Below are positions 1 to 9,484 of a DNA stretch of 64,000 nucleotides, piece by piece. The position numbers and the translations under genes are program-made. The DNA is from CAZYFH01 sp965197395 (GTDB lineage: Bacteria > Acidobacteriota > Vicinamibacteria > Vicinamibacterales > UBA8438). The DNA lies in the NCBI GenBank assembly GCA_965197395.1, contig CBDANB010000006.1:682001-746000 (forward strand). Reading direction: 5' to 3'. The notes beneath the pieces were generated by a model. That model saw only the letters and a program-made list of their open reading frames with translations. It was not told where the DNA came from and searched no databases. Position 1 is the stretch's first letter. Each line of letters begins with the position of its first letter.

Positions 1-2
1 GT

Positions 3-518
3 CGCCTCCCGGTCGTGATCCTGGTGTGCGCGACCGGGGCCGTTGGGTGCGCGACCAGCGGGGTGATCACGCCGCAACCGTTTCCGCGACCGGGCGCGCC
101 CGATGCGACACCCGCCGCGGCCGCAAGGACAATTCCGCAGCCAGCCGACACCTACGCGATCACGTCAACGGCGCTCTCGCTTCGAGGCGTTCCGTATCGC
201 GACGGCGGGAACAGCCCGTCGGGGTTCGATTGCAGCGGCTTTACGCTCTACGTCTACGGACAGCACGGCGTGGCCCTACCCCGTCTGGCCACCGATCAGT
301 TCGACGTCGGCACCGACGTCAGCCGGTCCGAGCTCGAGCCGGGCGACCTCGTGTTCTTCACCACGACCGCGGCGGGGCCCTCCCACGTCGGCATGGCTCT
401 TGGCGGCGACGAGTTCGTGCACGCGCCGAGCCGGCGCGGTGAAGTCCGCGTCGAGCGTCTCAGCGCGCGGTACTGGGCGCAACGGTGGATTGGAGCGAAG
501 CGGGTGGTGGAGCACTAG
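3..518 (+). CDS. NlpC/P60 (C40) cell-wall peptidase lipoprotein, 5' end outside window
   Basis: Likely a cell-wall endopeptidase acting on peptidoglycan stem peptides in the periplasm. The NlpC/P60 catalytic cysteine lies in FDCSGF and the histidine in PSHVGM; a second conserved region follows at EFVHAPS. The first residues are hydrophobic and end in a lipobox-like VGCATSG, so this is probably a lipoprotein. The frame stays open to the window edge and the visible GTG at 15 lacks a charged n-region, so the true start is probably just upstream. The TAG stop at 516-518 is shared with the boundary of an IS630 element; before that insertion it overlapped the stop of the convergent M48 gene. Confidence 0.85.
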   Translation, partial: RLPVVILVCATGAVGCATSGVITPQPFPRPGAPDATPAAAARTIPQPADTYAITSTALSLRGVPYRDGGNSPSGFDCSGFTLYVYGQHGVALPRLATDQFDVGTDVSRSELEPGDLVFFTTTAAGPSHVGMALGGDEFVHAPSRRGEVRVERLSARYWAQRWIGAKRVVEH

Positions 519-1714
519 TCCCCTGTGTCTGAAAAAGCTTCAAATAGTGTGTCGGCTGTGATGTATTGGGCGGCATGGCAAGAACAGGTCGGCCCAAAGC
601 GAGATTGGAAGTCACCGCCGCAGAGCGCGTAGAACTTGAGCGGCTCGCCAGGCGCGCCCGAACGAATCGGCACGTGGCCTTGCGGGCAAGGATCGTCCTG
701 AGGAGCACGCGTGGCGAATCGAACGTGGCGGTCGCGGCGAAACTGCGCTGCTCGAACGTGACGGTCGGCAAGTGGCGACAGCGGTTTAGGGTAGGTCGCG
801 TGGACGCGCTGTACGACGAGCCCAAGCCCGGAGCCCCACGGACCCTGTCCGATGCGGATGTCGAGTCGATCCTCGTCACGACGTTGGAAAGTAAGCCGAA
901 GGGGCGGACCCACTGGAGCACCCGCAAGATGGCGGAGCACGCTGGCGTCAGCGCCTCTACCGTGGGCCGCATCTGGCGCACTTTCGGGTTGCAGCCGCAT
1001 GTCGTGGAATCCTTCAAGATCTCCGACGACCCGCTGTTCATCGAGAAGGTGCGGGACATTGTCGGCCTCTACCTGAACCCACCCGACCACGCCGTCGTCT
1101 TGTCATTCGACGAAAAGCCTCAGATTCAAGCCCTCGAGCGGGCGCAGCCGATTCTGCCGATGGACCTGGGTCGCCCCGAACGCCAGACGCACAACTACAT
1201 CCGCCATGGCACGGTGGACCTCTTCGCGGCGCTCAACGTCGCGACCGGCCAGGTCGTGGCGCAAACCAAGAAGCCGCATCGGTCGAGGGATTTCGTGAGC
1301 TTCCTGCGCGAGATCGACGAGCGGGTGCACTCCGCCCTCACCGTCCACGTGATCCTCGACAATCTCTCGGCGCATAAGTCCCCGTTGGTCAAACGATGGG
1401 TGGCCCGCCACCCGCGCTTCCAGTTCCACTTTACGCCGACCTACTCCGCCTGGCTCAACCTCGTCGAGCGGTTCTTTGGCCTTCTCACCGAACACGCCCT
1501 CAAGCGCGGATCACATTCCAGCCCGCACGCGCTGCGCCAAGCCATCTACGCCTACGTGGACGCCCACAACGACGAGGGCAAACCCTTCAAGTGGACAAAG
1601 ACAGCCGACGAAATTCTCGCGAAGGTGAAGCGGTTCGGACAGCGCACCGTTCAAGTCCACGGTGGCCCCAGATGACCAACGACTTTTTGAAGAAATCAAA
1701 GATCAAGGGGACTA
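516..1714 (+). mobile_element. IS630-family insertion sequence, with TA target duplication
   Basis: Both ends carry an inverted repeat that begins GTCCCCT next to TA (left from 518, right ending at 1712) and resumes around CTTCAAA. TA at 516-517 and 1713-1714 is the target duplication typical of IS630/Tc1 elements. The element fills the gap between two convergent genes. Removing it with one TA leaves a single CTAG that gives TAG stops to both neighbours. Confidence 0.85.
575..1675 (+). CDS. IS630-family transposase
   Basis: DDE transposase that moves the surrounding element by cut and paste into TA. An N-terminal helix-turn-helix region (about residues 15-130) includes a winged-helix stretch SASTVGRIWRTFGL. 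The catalytic core shows the first Asp in VLSFDEKPQIQ, the second in HVILDNLSAHK, and the Glu in SAWLNLVERFF, in the usual order and spacing. Length of about 366 residues is normal for intact IS630 enzymes. ATG at 575 is preferred over an in-frame TTG at 566. No frameshift is seen, so it may be active. Confidence 0.92.
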   Translation: MARTGRPKARLEVTAAERVELERLARRARTNRHVALRARIVLRSTRGESNVAVAAKLRCSNVTVGKWRQRFRVGRVDALYDEPKPGAPRTLSDADVESILVTTLESKPKGRTHWSTRKMAEHAGVSASTVGRIWRTFGLQPHVVESFKISDDPLFIEKVRDIVGLYLNPPDHAVVLSFDEKPQIQALERAQPILPMDLGRPERQTHNYIRHGTVDLFAALNVATGQVVAQTKKPHRSRDFVSFLREIDERVHSALTVHVILDNLSAHKSPLVKRWVARHPRFQFHFTPTYSAWLNLVERFFGLLTEHALKRGSHSSPHALRQAIYAYVDAHNDEGKPFKWTKTADEILAKVKRFGQRTVQVHGGPR

Positions 1715-3190
1715 GCCGGGAACAACAATCTTGATCTGATCGCCGGGCGCGGGCTGTTCGTTGACCGGATAACCGTTCATGATGGCGAGGTCCGACGCCA
1801 AGACGATCTCCTCCCCACTTCGTTGTGCGATGCGCTGCCAGGTGTCACCCTCCTGCACGACGTAGAGGGTGACTCGGTTGGCGCGGATTTGCTCCGCTTC
1901 GTCACGACTGAGCTGCCTGAACGACCCGATGCTCGCGTCCACGTCGCGTTCGACGTAGCTGAACTCCGTCACAGGCGCGAACCCACCCAGGACATACACC
2001 GACCGACCGGCGCGGATATATGCCACCCGGGCCACGAGGGGGCCCAGGTCATCGACCTCGCGTGTGTAGGTGCCGAGATACGCGTCGAGGCCGTTGATGG
2101 ACGATGGGGTGCCCTGCTCCGGCTGATAGCCAGCCTCGATCATGTCGCGTTCGGCGATCCGCTGCAGCTCCTCCTGCGAGCTCTCTGCCAGCCTGAGAAT
2201 CATGTAATTCTCGCGACCCGGCTGCTTGGCCACAACGAGGGTCTCGCTGTTCTGCACCTCCCATCCGCCAGGGAACGCGAGCGCGAACCGGAGCGCGGGG
2301 TGGAGGAACTCGCTCCCACGCACGATGCCATCAGCGGGGTTGTCGCCGTAGATGAGTCCTTCGATGCGGTCGAGGTATCCCGTGCGATCGACGCGTAGGG
2401 TCGCGCCGTCGGTCGCGGTCAGCAGCTGTTCGACGGTTTGCGACACGCCGGCAACGCGGTTGACCGGCGCGGGGTGTGTCGACAGCCAGTTGGGCGTGCC
2501 GCGGCGGTCGGTGGTGTCGGCGATGCGGGCCAGCGTCGACAGCATGTCGCCGACACCGCGTGGGTCCCACCCGGACGCCGCCGCATACTCCGCACCGAGC
2601 CGATCCGCCTGGGTCTCGTCGTCGCGTCCGAACTTCAGGAAGAGCATGCCGAGGCCGGCGCCCGCGGCGTCACCCAGCCCCATGGGCGCGCCGTAGGGTG
2701 TCCGCATCGCGGGGACGAAAATCTGCGCGGCCAACAGGCCCCATGTGGCCCCACTGGCGCGGCTATACGCCTGCACGGAGTGACGCGCGGTGACGTGGCC
2801 AATCTCGTGCCCGAGGACGCCGGCGAGTTCCGCCTCGTCACTCAGATACGCCATCATCCCGCGTGTCAGGTAGATGTACCCGCCAGGGAGGGCGAACGCG
2901 TTGATCACCGGCGAGTCGACGATGGCGAACTGCCAGTCGAGGTCCGGTCTATGCGAGGACGCCGCCAGCGCGAGGCCGATCTCCTCGACGTATTGTTGGA
3001 GCTGTTGGTCCTCATAGACCCCCATCTCGCTCTTGATCTGGGCATCCGCTTCGCGACCGATCGCAATCTCCTGCGCCTCGCTGATCGTGACGAACTCTCG
3101 GTTGCCGGTCACCGGGTTCGTCGCGCATGCGGCCATGGTGGCGAGACCGCCCACCACGAGAAGAGGGGCGATCGGCTGGTGACGGGTCAT
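1712..3190 (-). CDS. M48-family metalloprotease lipoprotein with C-terminal LysM-like domain
   Basis: Zinc metalloprotease of the BepA/YfgC type, expected in the periplasm for outer-membrane quality control. The zinc motif is HEIGH in VLGHEIGHVTARHS; the third ligand is probably in DDETQADRLGAEYA. The N-terminus is hydrophobic and ends in the lipobox AACATNPVTGNRE. After the peptidase domain (to about residue 260) comes a region unrelated to the active site, then a LysM-like end containing YVVQEGDTWQRIAQRSGE. ATG at 3190 is preferred over GTG at 3199. The TAG stop is formed by the TA duplication of the adjoining IS630. A second, shorter M48 gene lies at 33340. Confidence 0.88.
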   Translation of the reverse strand: MTRHQPIAPLLVVGGLATMAACATNPVTGNREFVTISEAQEIAIGREADAQIKSEMGVYEDQQLQQYVEEIGLALAASSHRPDLDWQFAIVDSPVINAFALPGGYIYLTRGMMAYLSDEAELAGVLGHEIGHVTARHSVQAYSRASGATWGLLAAQIFVPAMRTPYGAPMGLGDAAGAGLGMLFLKFGRDDETQADRLGAEYAAASGWDPRGVGDMLSTLARIADTTDRRGTPNWLSTHPAPVNRVAGVSQTVEQLLTATDGATLRVDRTGYLDRIEGLIYGDNPADGIVRGSEFLHPALRFALAFPGGWEVQNSETLVVAKQPGRENYMILRLAESSQEELQRIAERDMIEAGYQPEQGTPSSINGLDAYLGTYTREVDDLGPLVARVAYIRAGRSVYVLGGFAPVTEFSYVERDVDASIGSFRQLSRDEAEQIRANRVTLYVVQEGDTWQRIAQRSGEEIVLASDLAIMNGYPVNEQPAPGDQIKIVVPG

Positions 3191-3289
3191 CGTGTCCACC
3201 GCAGAGGACGTGCAGTCATGACGAAGCGCCAGTATTGGCCGCGCAGTGTCATCGCCACAAGATTCTGCAACCGGCGTACCAGGACGCTG

Positions 3290-4180
3290 TCACGACGCCA
3301 CACCGGCCTCGAGCTCGGCGAGTGCCCTTCGGATGTCAGCCACCGCATCGTCGCCCGCCGGTTGCAGCGGCCGGCGCGGATGTCCGACCTCGAAGCCCAA
3401 CTCGGCGAGGGCGGCTTTCAGTCCCGGCACGCCGTGCGCGCTCGTCACGAGCTGGGCGAGCGGCGTCAGCCGGCGCTGCACGTCGCGGGCCTCAGCCAGA
3501 TGGTTCGCTCTCACCGCCTCGTAGAGCGCGACGCACAGATCGGGCACCACGCATGCGAGCGCCAGGATGCCGCCGACCGCACCGGCGAGCAGGCTCACGT
3601 AGAACGCCGGCGCCGACCCCGCGAGCACACTGAACCCCGCCGGTGTGTGATCCACCAGCGCGGCCACGTACCGCAGGTCGCTGCCGGACTCTTTCATCCC
3701 GACGATGTTGGGATGCTCGGCCAGACGGGACACCGCCTCGACCGGCAGCGTCACGCCGGTCAGCCCGGTGAAGTTGTAGAGCAGCACGGGTACCGCGGAT
3801 GCCTCTGCGACGGCGGTGTAGTGTTCGACGAAAGCCTCAGCCGTCAGCTGGGACTTGAAGAACGACGGCGTACGGACAAGCACGGCGTCGACGCCGAGCG
3901 CCGCCGCTCGTCGAGCTGCGGCGACAGCGGCCGACGTCGACTCGCGACCGGTGCCGGCAATCAGCAGGCGGTCTGATGGCACCCGTTCGCGCGCGCCGCC
4001 GATCACCCGATCCGATTCCGCCTCGTCGAGGAGCGGGGCCTCGCCGTTGGACCCGAGGACGACGATCCCTCGTAACTGGGTCGCCATCCATCGATTGACG
4101 TTGCGGCCGATCGCCGCCACATCCACGGCGTCGTCATGCACACTGGTCGGTATCGGGGCAAAGACGCCAGACAGGTCCAT
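3290..4180 (-). CDS. Dihydrodipicolinate synthase/HOGA-like aldolase family protein
   Basis: TIM-barrel class I aldolase of the DapA/N-acetylneuraminate lyase family. The N-terminal loop GSNGEAPLLDEAES corresponds to the family motif GxxGE, and the Schiff-base lysine is in NIVGMKESGSDLRY. VPVLLYNFTG carries the conserved tyrosine. The motifs resemble mammalian 4-hydroxy-2-oxoglutarate aldolase as much as DapA, so the substrate is open. ATG at 4180 (MDLSGVFAPIPT) is chosen because the family starts here; the 12 upstream residues look non-native. No lysine-biosynthesis genes are nearby, which argues for a catabolic aldolase. Confidence 0.82.
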   Translation of the reverse strand: MDLSGVFAPIPTSVHDDAVDVAAIGRNVNRWMATQLRGIVVLGSNGEAPLLDEAESDRVIGGARERVPSDRLLIAGTGRESTSAAVAAARRAAALGVDAVLVRTPSFFKSQLTAEAFVEHYTAVAEASAVPVLLYNFTGLTGVTLPVEAVSRLAEHPNIVGMKESGSDLRYVAALVDHTPAGFSVLAGSAPAFYVSLLAGAVGGILALACVVPDLCVALYEAVRANHLAEARDVQRRLTPLAQLVTSAHGVPGLKAALAELGFEVGHPRRPLQPAGDDAVADIRRALAELEAGVAS

Positions 4181-4338
4181 ACCCGCTGTTGTAGCGGTGC
4201 AGGAGCGGGTTGTCAACGCGCGGATGCGACACGTAGCCGAATAGGCAGAAGGAGGGACCCGACCACGCCGGCTGTCAACGGCGTGGTCGGGCTCTGGTGG
4301 GCCGTCTCAGTACCGCGAACGCGTCACATGGCGAGGCA

Positions 4339-4728
4339 CTAGTGAACGGTATCGCCAAACAGCGGCGTTCCGCGCCGCCAGTTCTCTCGCACGAGTGACC
4401 AGAGCGTCTCGTCAACGACGCGATCATCGGCAACGCTCGATGGGACGGTGTTGAGCGCCTCGCCCTGATCTTGGTCTTGCATCTCGCGCGTGTCCGGCAC
4501 GAGCGCCGAGACCACGTCGTCGACGACCGCGCGGGCCAACAGCGCATCGAGATCGTCAGCGCGGGCCTCGTCGAAGCTCAACGGCGACTGCGCCCGGGGC
4601 GAAGCCCCATCGCCATCCTCGGCGGCCGAGACGTCATGCAGCGCCGAGGGTCGTTCGCCCTCGCTGTCGACCTGCTCGGTCACCGTTTGAAGCAGCCAGT
4701 CGCCGTGTCGTTCGTTTTCGGCACTCAT
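4339..4728 (-). CDS. Small acidic hypothetical protein
   Basis: Unrecognised protein of about 129 residues, rich in Asp and Glu and without a signal peptide or membrane segment. ATG at 4728 (MSAENERHGDW) has a GGAG Shine-Dalgarno about eight bases upstream, which favours it over the ATG 18 codons earlier. The C-terminus WSLVRENWRRGTPLFGDTVH looks like an ordered amphipathic end. It stands alone between the aldolase and the DUF5916 gene, so context gives no function. Confidence 0.6.
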   Translation of the reverse strand: MSAENERHGDWLLQTVTEQVDSEGERPSALHDVSAAEDGDGASPRAQSPLSFDEARADDLDALLARAVVDDVVSALVPDTREMQDQDQGEALNTVPSSVADDRVVDETLWSLVRENWRRGTPLFGDTVH

Positions 4729-4782
4729 CTTTTCAACTCCCGTGCTGCCAACATGGGGAGCAAATTGCGCGCCAAACGGCAC

Positions 4783-5124
4783 TCGCCAGACAGACGAGGC
4801 CTAAGTCTCTATTCTCGAGTCTGTTGAAGCGAACCGGCAGCACGGACCGCGTCGAGGGTCCACGCTAGAGAGCACGGCCGCAACCCCTGGTTTCTCGTGA
4901 CATCAATGCCGTAACTGATTGATACGACAACAGTTCAGACCCACCGTTCCGACATGGGACACGAGATGCAAATCTGTTCACCGTCCCCGATGGAGTGCCA
5001 ATTCGTGTCACTTGGTGAGTAACGCGGGTTCTGAGGACGTCAAGGCGCGCACGGCGCGCCTCGCGACTGCGGAGCGGGGCTCTCGGGGTCCCCGCGCAGC
5101 GGTCGCGGGGGCTGGCATCTAAAT
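4783..5124. other. Intergenic stretch holding one copy of a dispersed GC-rich repeat
   Basis: No gene was found. The part at 5037-5122 is, on the minus strand, closely similar to 9500-9580: both read GGGGACCCCGAGAGCCCC followed by GCGAGGCGCGCCGTGCGCGC. It starts only a few bases after the stop of the DUF5916 gene, as the other copies sit at the 3' ends of genes. The remainder (4783-5036) shows no feature. Confidence 0.6.
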
Positions 5125-7428
5125 TCAGTTCAGCACGTCGAAGACCTGGCTGTACTTGAGCGTGAGGGTGCGGCCCGTTCCCGTCGGCGCCACACGCCGC
5201 GGATCAAGCAGGTCGTCGAAGTACTGGATGTCGTTGTAGACGATGAAGAGGCCGGTGTTCGCATCCGAGAGTAGCCCGAAGCGAACATTCGACGACCACA
5301 GATTGTCGCGGTCGTTGTACTGCAGCAGCGCTTGCACGAACATCCGTGTCGTGAACGAATAGTTGACCCGCATGCGGGACAGGTTGGTCACGAAGGCGCC
5401 GCTCGGGAGCGTGATGTCGTTCCGGTCCCACCTGAATTCCGCATTGATGGTCTCGCCGACGCGCATGTTCACCTGCGGGCCCACCTGCACCCGCTCGCCG
5501 CCGAAGAACCCGCCGGCGACCGCCCGGATCTCGAAGCTGAGCGGGGCGCCGCGATTGGTATTGAACCGTAGCTGCGCCTCGTTGTGGGCATAGGTGTCGA
5601 CGGGCACGTCGACACCCGGGAAGATCTCGAACGCCTCCAGCACGCCCTCCTTCGTCATGTTGAAGGCGGTGGCCAGCCTCGCCCCATTGCGCCACTCGAT
5701 GGTGCTGTCCAGATGGGTATATTGCGTCTCCTGCTGGCCGGTGTCGAAGTTGAAAATCGTGTAGTGACTCGCGTGGGGGGTCAGCTCGTGGATCCCCCAG
5801 GAGTTGTCGGGACGGAACGCCGTCCGGACACTCCCGTCGACGCGCCGGTACCCGCGCCTGGCATAGAACCCAACCTCGGGGTTGAAATTCGGACCGACCT
5901 CGGAGAATCCCCCACCGAACCGATATCGCTCGGAGTCATAGTTCGCCGCCCCGGCGAACGCATGCGCGTCGTTGTCGAGGCCCGGCGTATCGGTGTCGGC
6001 CGCGAAGCCCGAGAACGTGACCTTCTGTCCGAGTCCCAGCCGCCCGTCGACCGCATAACTGCGGTTGTCGTCGCCGTCTCCAGCCAGGCTCCCGGTGGCC
6101 GACCGGTTCACCACCATCGCCCCGACGTTGGAACGATTGGCGAAATCCTGCCGCACGCGCGCCACCGTGAAGTTGTTGGCCGCGGCCCCGCTCGCCCCTG
6201 CCTCGGTCTGCATGTTCAGGAAGCCGATGTTGGTGTTGGTGCCGACCTTGCCCGACAGGCGTCCGCCGCCGACGATCGGGATCTGCTCGCCCCCCGCGCC
6301 AATTCCGATCCGGCGGCTGAAGAACACCTCGAGTTGGCCTGGCTGCCCGACCGAGAACAACCCGGCGTTCTCGAGAAAGAACGGCCGTTTCTCCGGGAAG
6401 AAGAGGTTGAACCGGTCCAGGTTGATCTGCTGGTCGTCCACCTCCACTTGCGCGAAATCGGTGTTGTAGGTCAGGTCGGCCGTCAGGCTGGGCGTCACGC
6501 TGTACTTCAAGTCGGCCCCGACATCACCAAGGGCCGTTGTGGAAGTCGCGACGTCGCGTCGCACCGCCTCCCCGAGCACGTAGGGGGTGACCTTGAGATT
6601 CCGCTGCCGCGGAACCTCGACGCCCCGGAGCTCGCCGGCCAGCGACAGCCGGTGCAAATTGAACTGACGTGGCAGCAAGGCCCAGTACGACTGCTCGTTC
6701 CGGCTCCGGATGTTGCGCTGGAAGTTCAATCCCCAGGTCTGCCCATCGCCTGAGGGGAATCGGAGCGTGCGAAACGGGATGGCGATCTCGGCGGTCCAGC
6801 CGATCTCGGAAATCTGCGCGTCCACCTGCCAGACACCGTCCCAGTTCAGATTGAACCCACCGCCGGACCCGCGCTGTTGCCCCCCGCCTCCGGAGCGACG
6901 GACGAATCCCCCTGACCGGCCGCTCCCTTGACCCTCGTTGGTGACCTGTCCGTCGTATTCGACGCCGGCGGGATTCGTGCCGAAGACGAAGCCGTTCTGC
7001 TCGTCTTGAAACGTGTCGAGAATGATCTGAAAGCTGTCCGTTTCGCGCAGGGACGAGTCCCGGCGGCTGTCTGCCACAATGATCGTGCTCGGGTCGCGCA
7101 CGTAGCAGACGAGGCCAAAGTACAGCGTGTCGTCGGTGTAGACGACGTAGACCTCGGTCAACTCGGAGGCCGGCTGGCCCTCGTCCGGTGTGTTCTGCAC
7201 GAACCCGGTCGCCGGTATGGCGTCGGCCCACGCGGGATCGCCAAGAACGGCGCCGTCGACCGCCGGGGGCTCCGCGACGCGCCGCGCGCGTGCGAGTGGG
7301 TATCCGGCCGCTGTGAGCTCGCGTGCTTCCTCAACCTCAGCGGACTGCTGAGCGTGGGATGCGGCTGGAGGCGCGATAGCGAGGAGCGTGGCCGCGAGAG
7401 CAACGGCAGCCGGATGTGACGTGCTCAT
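5125..7428 (-). CDS. DUF5916 protein with family 9 carbohydrate-binding-like N-terminus, outer-membrane type
   Basis: Large secreted protein (about 767 residues) of the family common in Acidobacteria and Bacteroidetes. A signal peptide (ATLLAIAPPAASHAQQ) precedes a carbohydrate-binding family 9-like domain (about residues 45-230: EPPAVDGAVLGDPAWADA, YVVYTDDTLYFGLVCYV). The DUF5916 part contains the marker DFAQVEVDDQQINLDRFNLF followed by FPEKRPFFLENAGLF, and a C-terminal half of alternating beta strands that probably forms a membrane barrel. ATG at 7428 (MSTSHPAAV) overlaps the stop of the upstream ferredoxin gene as ATGA, so the two are probably translationally coupled. Function is not established. 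A degraded paralogue lies at 23462-26248. Confidence 0.85.
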   Translation of the reverse strand: MSTSHPAAVALAATLLAIAPPAASHAQQSAEVEEARELTAAGYPLARARRVAEPPAVDGAVLGDPAWADAIPATGFVQNTPDEGQPASELTEVYVVYTDDTLYFGLVCYVRDPSTIIVADSRRDSSLRETDSFQIILDTFQDEQNGFVFGTNPAGVEYDGQVTNEGQGSGRSGGFVRRSGGGGQQRGSGGGFNLNWDGVWQVDAQISEIGWTAEIAIPFRTLRFPSGDGQTWGLNFQRNIRSRNEQSYWALLPRQFNLHRLSLAGELRGVEVPRQRNLKVTPYVLGEAVRRDVATSTTALGDVGADLKYSVTPSLTADLTYNTDFAQVEVDDQQINLDRFNLFFPEKRPFFLENAGLFSVGQPGQLEVFFSRRIGIGAGGEQIPIVGGGRLSGKVGTNTNIGFLNMQTEAGASGAAANNFTVARVRQDFANRSNVGAMVVNRSATGSLAGDGDDNRSYAVDGRLGLGQKVTFSGFAADTDTPGLDNDAHAFAGAANYDSERYRFGGGFSEVGPNFNPEVGFYARRGYRRVDGSVRTAFRPDNSWGIHELTPHASHYTIFNFDTGQQETQYTHLDSTIEWRNGARLATAFNMTKEGVLEAFEIFPGVDVPVDTYAHNEAQLRFNTNRGAPLSFEIRAVAGGFFGGERVQVGPQVNMRVGETINAEFRWDRNDITLPSGAFVTNLSRMRVNYSFTTRMFVQALLQYNDRDNLWSSNVRFGLLSDANTGLFIVYNDIQYFDDLLDPRRVAPTGTGRTLTLKYSQVFDVLN

Positions 7429-7841
7429 GCGGTCGGATCTAGCCGCCCGAGCGGCGCGGCCAGCGGCCGCTGGCAAATCAGGTAATCCACGACAACACGC
7501 CCGCCGACGACGTGCTCCTGAATGATGCGCTCCAGCACGTCAGGATCGCAGTGGTGATACCAGGCACCGTCGGGATACACGACGGCGATCGGACCGCCCT
7601 CGCACACGCGTAAACAGTTCGCCTTGGACCGCAGCACGCCGCCGCGCTCCGAGAGCCCCAGTTCCTTGAGACGGCGTTTCAGATATGCCCACGAGGCCAA
7701 GCCCTCGTCTTTCTCACAACACTTCGGGTTGGTCTGGTCACAACAGAGAAAGACGTGGCGGCAGGCCACGTCGACACCGACCGAATTCGCCGCCAGTCGC
7801 TGGCTCGGCGCACTGCCCTTGGAGAACGCGGTCTCGCTCAT
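7425..7841 (-). CDS. Thioredoxin-like 2Fe-2S ferredoxin
   Basis: Small ferredoxin of the NuoE-like thioredoxin fold. Cluster cysteines fit HVFLCCDQTNPKCCEKDEG and, after about 30 residues, SKANCLRVCEGGPIAVVYP, the order seen in stand-alone 2Fe-2S ferredoxins. It then reads DGAWYHHCDPDVLERIIQEH, the typical end of the family. ATG at 7841 (MSETAFSKGS) is chosen because the reading frame upstream is Arg-rich and unlike the family. Its TGA overlaps the ATG of the DUF5916 gene by four bases. It probably transfers electrons in the cytoplasm; the partner is unknown. Confidence 0.85.
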   Translation of the reverse strand: MSETAFSKGSAPSQRLAANSVGVDVACRHVFLCCDQTNPKCCEKDEGLASWAYLKRRLKELGLSERGGVLRSKANCLRVCEGGPIAVVYPDGAWYHHCDPDVLERIIQEHVVGGRVVVDYLICQRPLAAPLGRLDPTA

Positions 7842-7954
7842 GATGCGGGGATTCGAGGGTGGATCATCCCGCGTTCGGGCACGTAGGATAGCACGGCGTC
7901 CGCGCGCCCTCGGCACCGTCCCACAAACCCACGGCGTGCGACCGACACAAGCAG

Positions 7955-9484
7955 ATGGCGAAACGCCTGGCCTTTCTCAACAACTGGACGTCGGTTTTCC
8001 TCGCGACGGTCGAGCGGGGCGGCAACGCGTTGCCCCACCCGGCCACCATCTTCGCGATCCTCGCCGGCGTCATCGTCGTCCTGTCCGGGATTGCCGCCAG
8101 CACCGGGCTCGAGGTCGTCCATCCCGGGACGGGGGAGACGATTCGTCCGGTCAGCCTGCTGACCGTTGCCGGCCTCCATCGGATTCTCGTCGAGATGGTT
8201 ACGAACTTCACGAGCTTCGCGCCGCTCGGAACCGTGCTCGTGGCGATGCTCGGGATCGGCGTCATGGAGGCGAGCGGGCTGATCGCGGCGGCACTGCGTC
8301 TGCTCGTGCTGTCGGCCCCCAAGCGTCTGCTGACCTTCGTCATCGTCCTGTCCGGTGTGCTGTCAAACACCGCGAGCGAGATCGGCTACGTCCTGCTGGT
8401 CCCGCTCGGCGGGATCATCTTTCTCGGCGCGGGACGTCACCCGATCGCGGGACTCGCCGCCGCGTTCGCGGGTGTGTCCGGCGGCTACAGCGCCAACCTG
8501 CTGCTGGGCACCATCGACCCGCTGCTCGCCGGTCTGTCGGAAGAGGCGGCGCGCATCGTCCAGGACGGCTACCGGGTCAATCCGGCTGCCAACTACTTCT
8601 TCATGGTGGCGTCGACGTTCGTCGTCGCGACCGCCGGGACGTGGGTGACGGAGCGCATCGTCATCCCCCGCCTCGGCGTCTATCGTGGCGGGGAACAGCA
8701 GGAGGCCCTCGATCAGCTCTCCGCCTCGGAGTGGCGGGGGCTGCGCTTCGCCGCCATCGCGTTTGCGCTGTTCGGGGCCGTCCTGCTCTGGGGCACCGTG
8801 CCGGCCGACGGGTTCCTTCGCAACCCCGACACCGGCAGCCTCCTGCGGTCCCCGTTTCTGTCGGGGATCGTGGCGTTCATCTTCCTCGGGGGCACCTGGG
8901 TCGGCGTGGCGTATGGCATGGGCGCCGGGAAGTTCTCAAGCGACGCCGACGTGATGAACGGCATGGGCAAGACGATCAGCACGCTCGGCACCTACCTGGT
9001 GCTGGTCTTCTTTGCCGCGCAGTTCGTCGCGTACTTCAACTGGACCAATCTCGGCCTGATCATGGCGGTCAAGGGGGCCGAAACGCTGCGCGCGTCCGGG
9101 TTGGGCGGTATTCCGCTGATGCTCAGCTTCGTGGTCCTGTCGTCGGTCATCAACCTGTTCATGGGGAGCGCATCGGCCAAATGGGCGGTGATGGCGCCGG
9201 TGTTCGTCCCGATGTTCATGTTGCTCGGCTATACGCCGGAGCTGACCCAGACCGCCTACCGGATCGGCGACAGCACTTCGAATGTCATCGCGCCGATGAT
9301 GTCCTACTTCGCGCTGATCGTCGCGTTCTTCGAGCGTTACGACAAGTCCTCGGGGATCGGTACCGTCGTCGCCACGATGCTCCCCTACACGGTCGTCTTC
9401 ATGCTCGCCTGGTCGGTGATGCTGGTCGTCTGGATGCTGCTCGGGCTCCCGGTCGGCCCGGGCGCCGGTCTGTATCTAAATTAG
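7955..9484 (+). CDS. AbgT-family transporter (p-aminobenzoyl-glutamate/drug type)
   Basis: Inner-membrane transporter of about 509 residues, the usual length. The N-terminus MAKRLAFLNNWTSVFLATVE is typical, with GGNALPHPATIFAIL opening the first hydrophobic stretch. About ten membrane segments can be traced. Conserved family regions include VLSGVLSNTASEIGYVLLVP and, near the C-terminus, GSASAKWAVMAPVFVPMFM with GDSTSNVIAPMMSYFA. It is divergent from the ferredoxin gene with about 110 bases between. AbgT proteins import p-aminobenzoyl-glutamate or export sulfonamides; the sequence cannot decide which. Confidence 0.9.
   Translation: MAKRLAFLNNWTSVFLATVERGGNALPHPATIFAILAGVIVVLSGIAASTGLEVVHPGTGETIRPVSLLTVAGLHRILVEMVTNFTSFAPLGTVLVAMLGIGVMEASGLIAAALRLLVLSAPKRLLTFVIVLSGVLSNTASEIGYVLLVPLGGIIFLGAGRHPIAGLAAAFAGVSGGYSANLLLGTIDPLLAGLSEEAARIVQDGYRVNPAANYFFMVASTFVVATAGTWVTERIVIPRLGVYRGGEQQEALDQLSASEWRGLRFAAIAFALFGAVLLWGTVPADGFLRNPDTGSLLRSPFLSGIVAFIFLGGTWVGVAYGMGAGKFSSDADVMNGMGKTISTLGTYLVLVFFAAQFVAYFNWTNLGLIMAVKGAETLRASGLGGIPLMLSFVVLSSVINLFMGSASAKWAVMAPVFVPMFMLLGYTPELTQTAYRIGDSTSNVIAPMMSYFALIVAFFERYDKSSGIGTVVATMLPYTVVFMLAWSVMLVVWMLLGLPVGPGAGLYLN

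Noticed and set aside
2438..3976. 512-codon open frame on plus
   Set aside because: Antisense to the M48 and aldolase genes, Arg/His-rich, no domain; a by-product of high GC.
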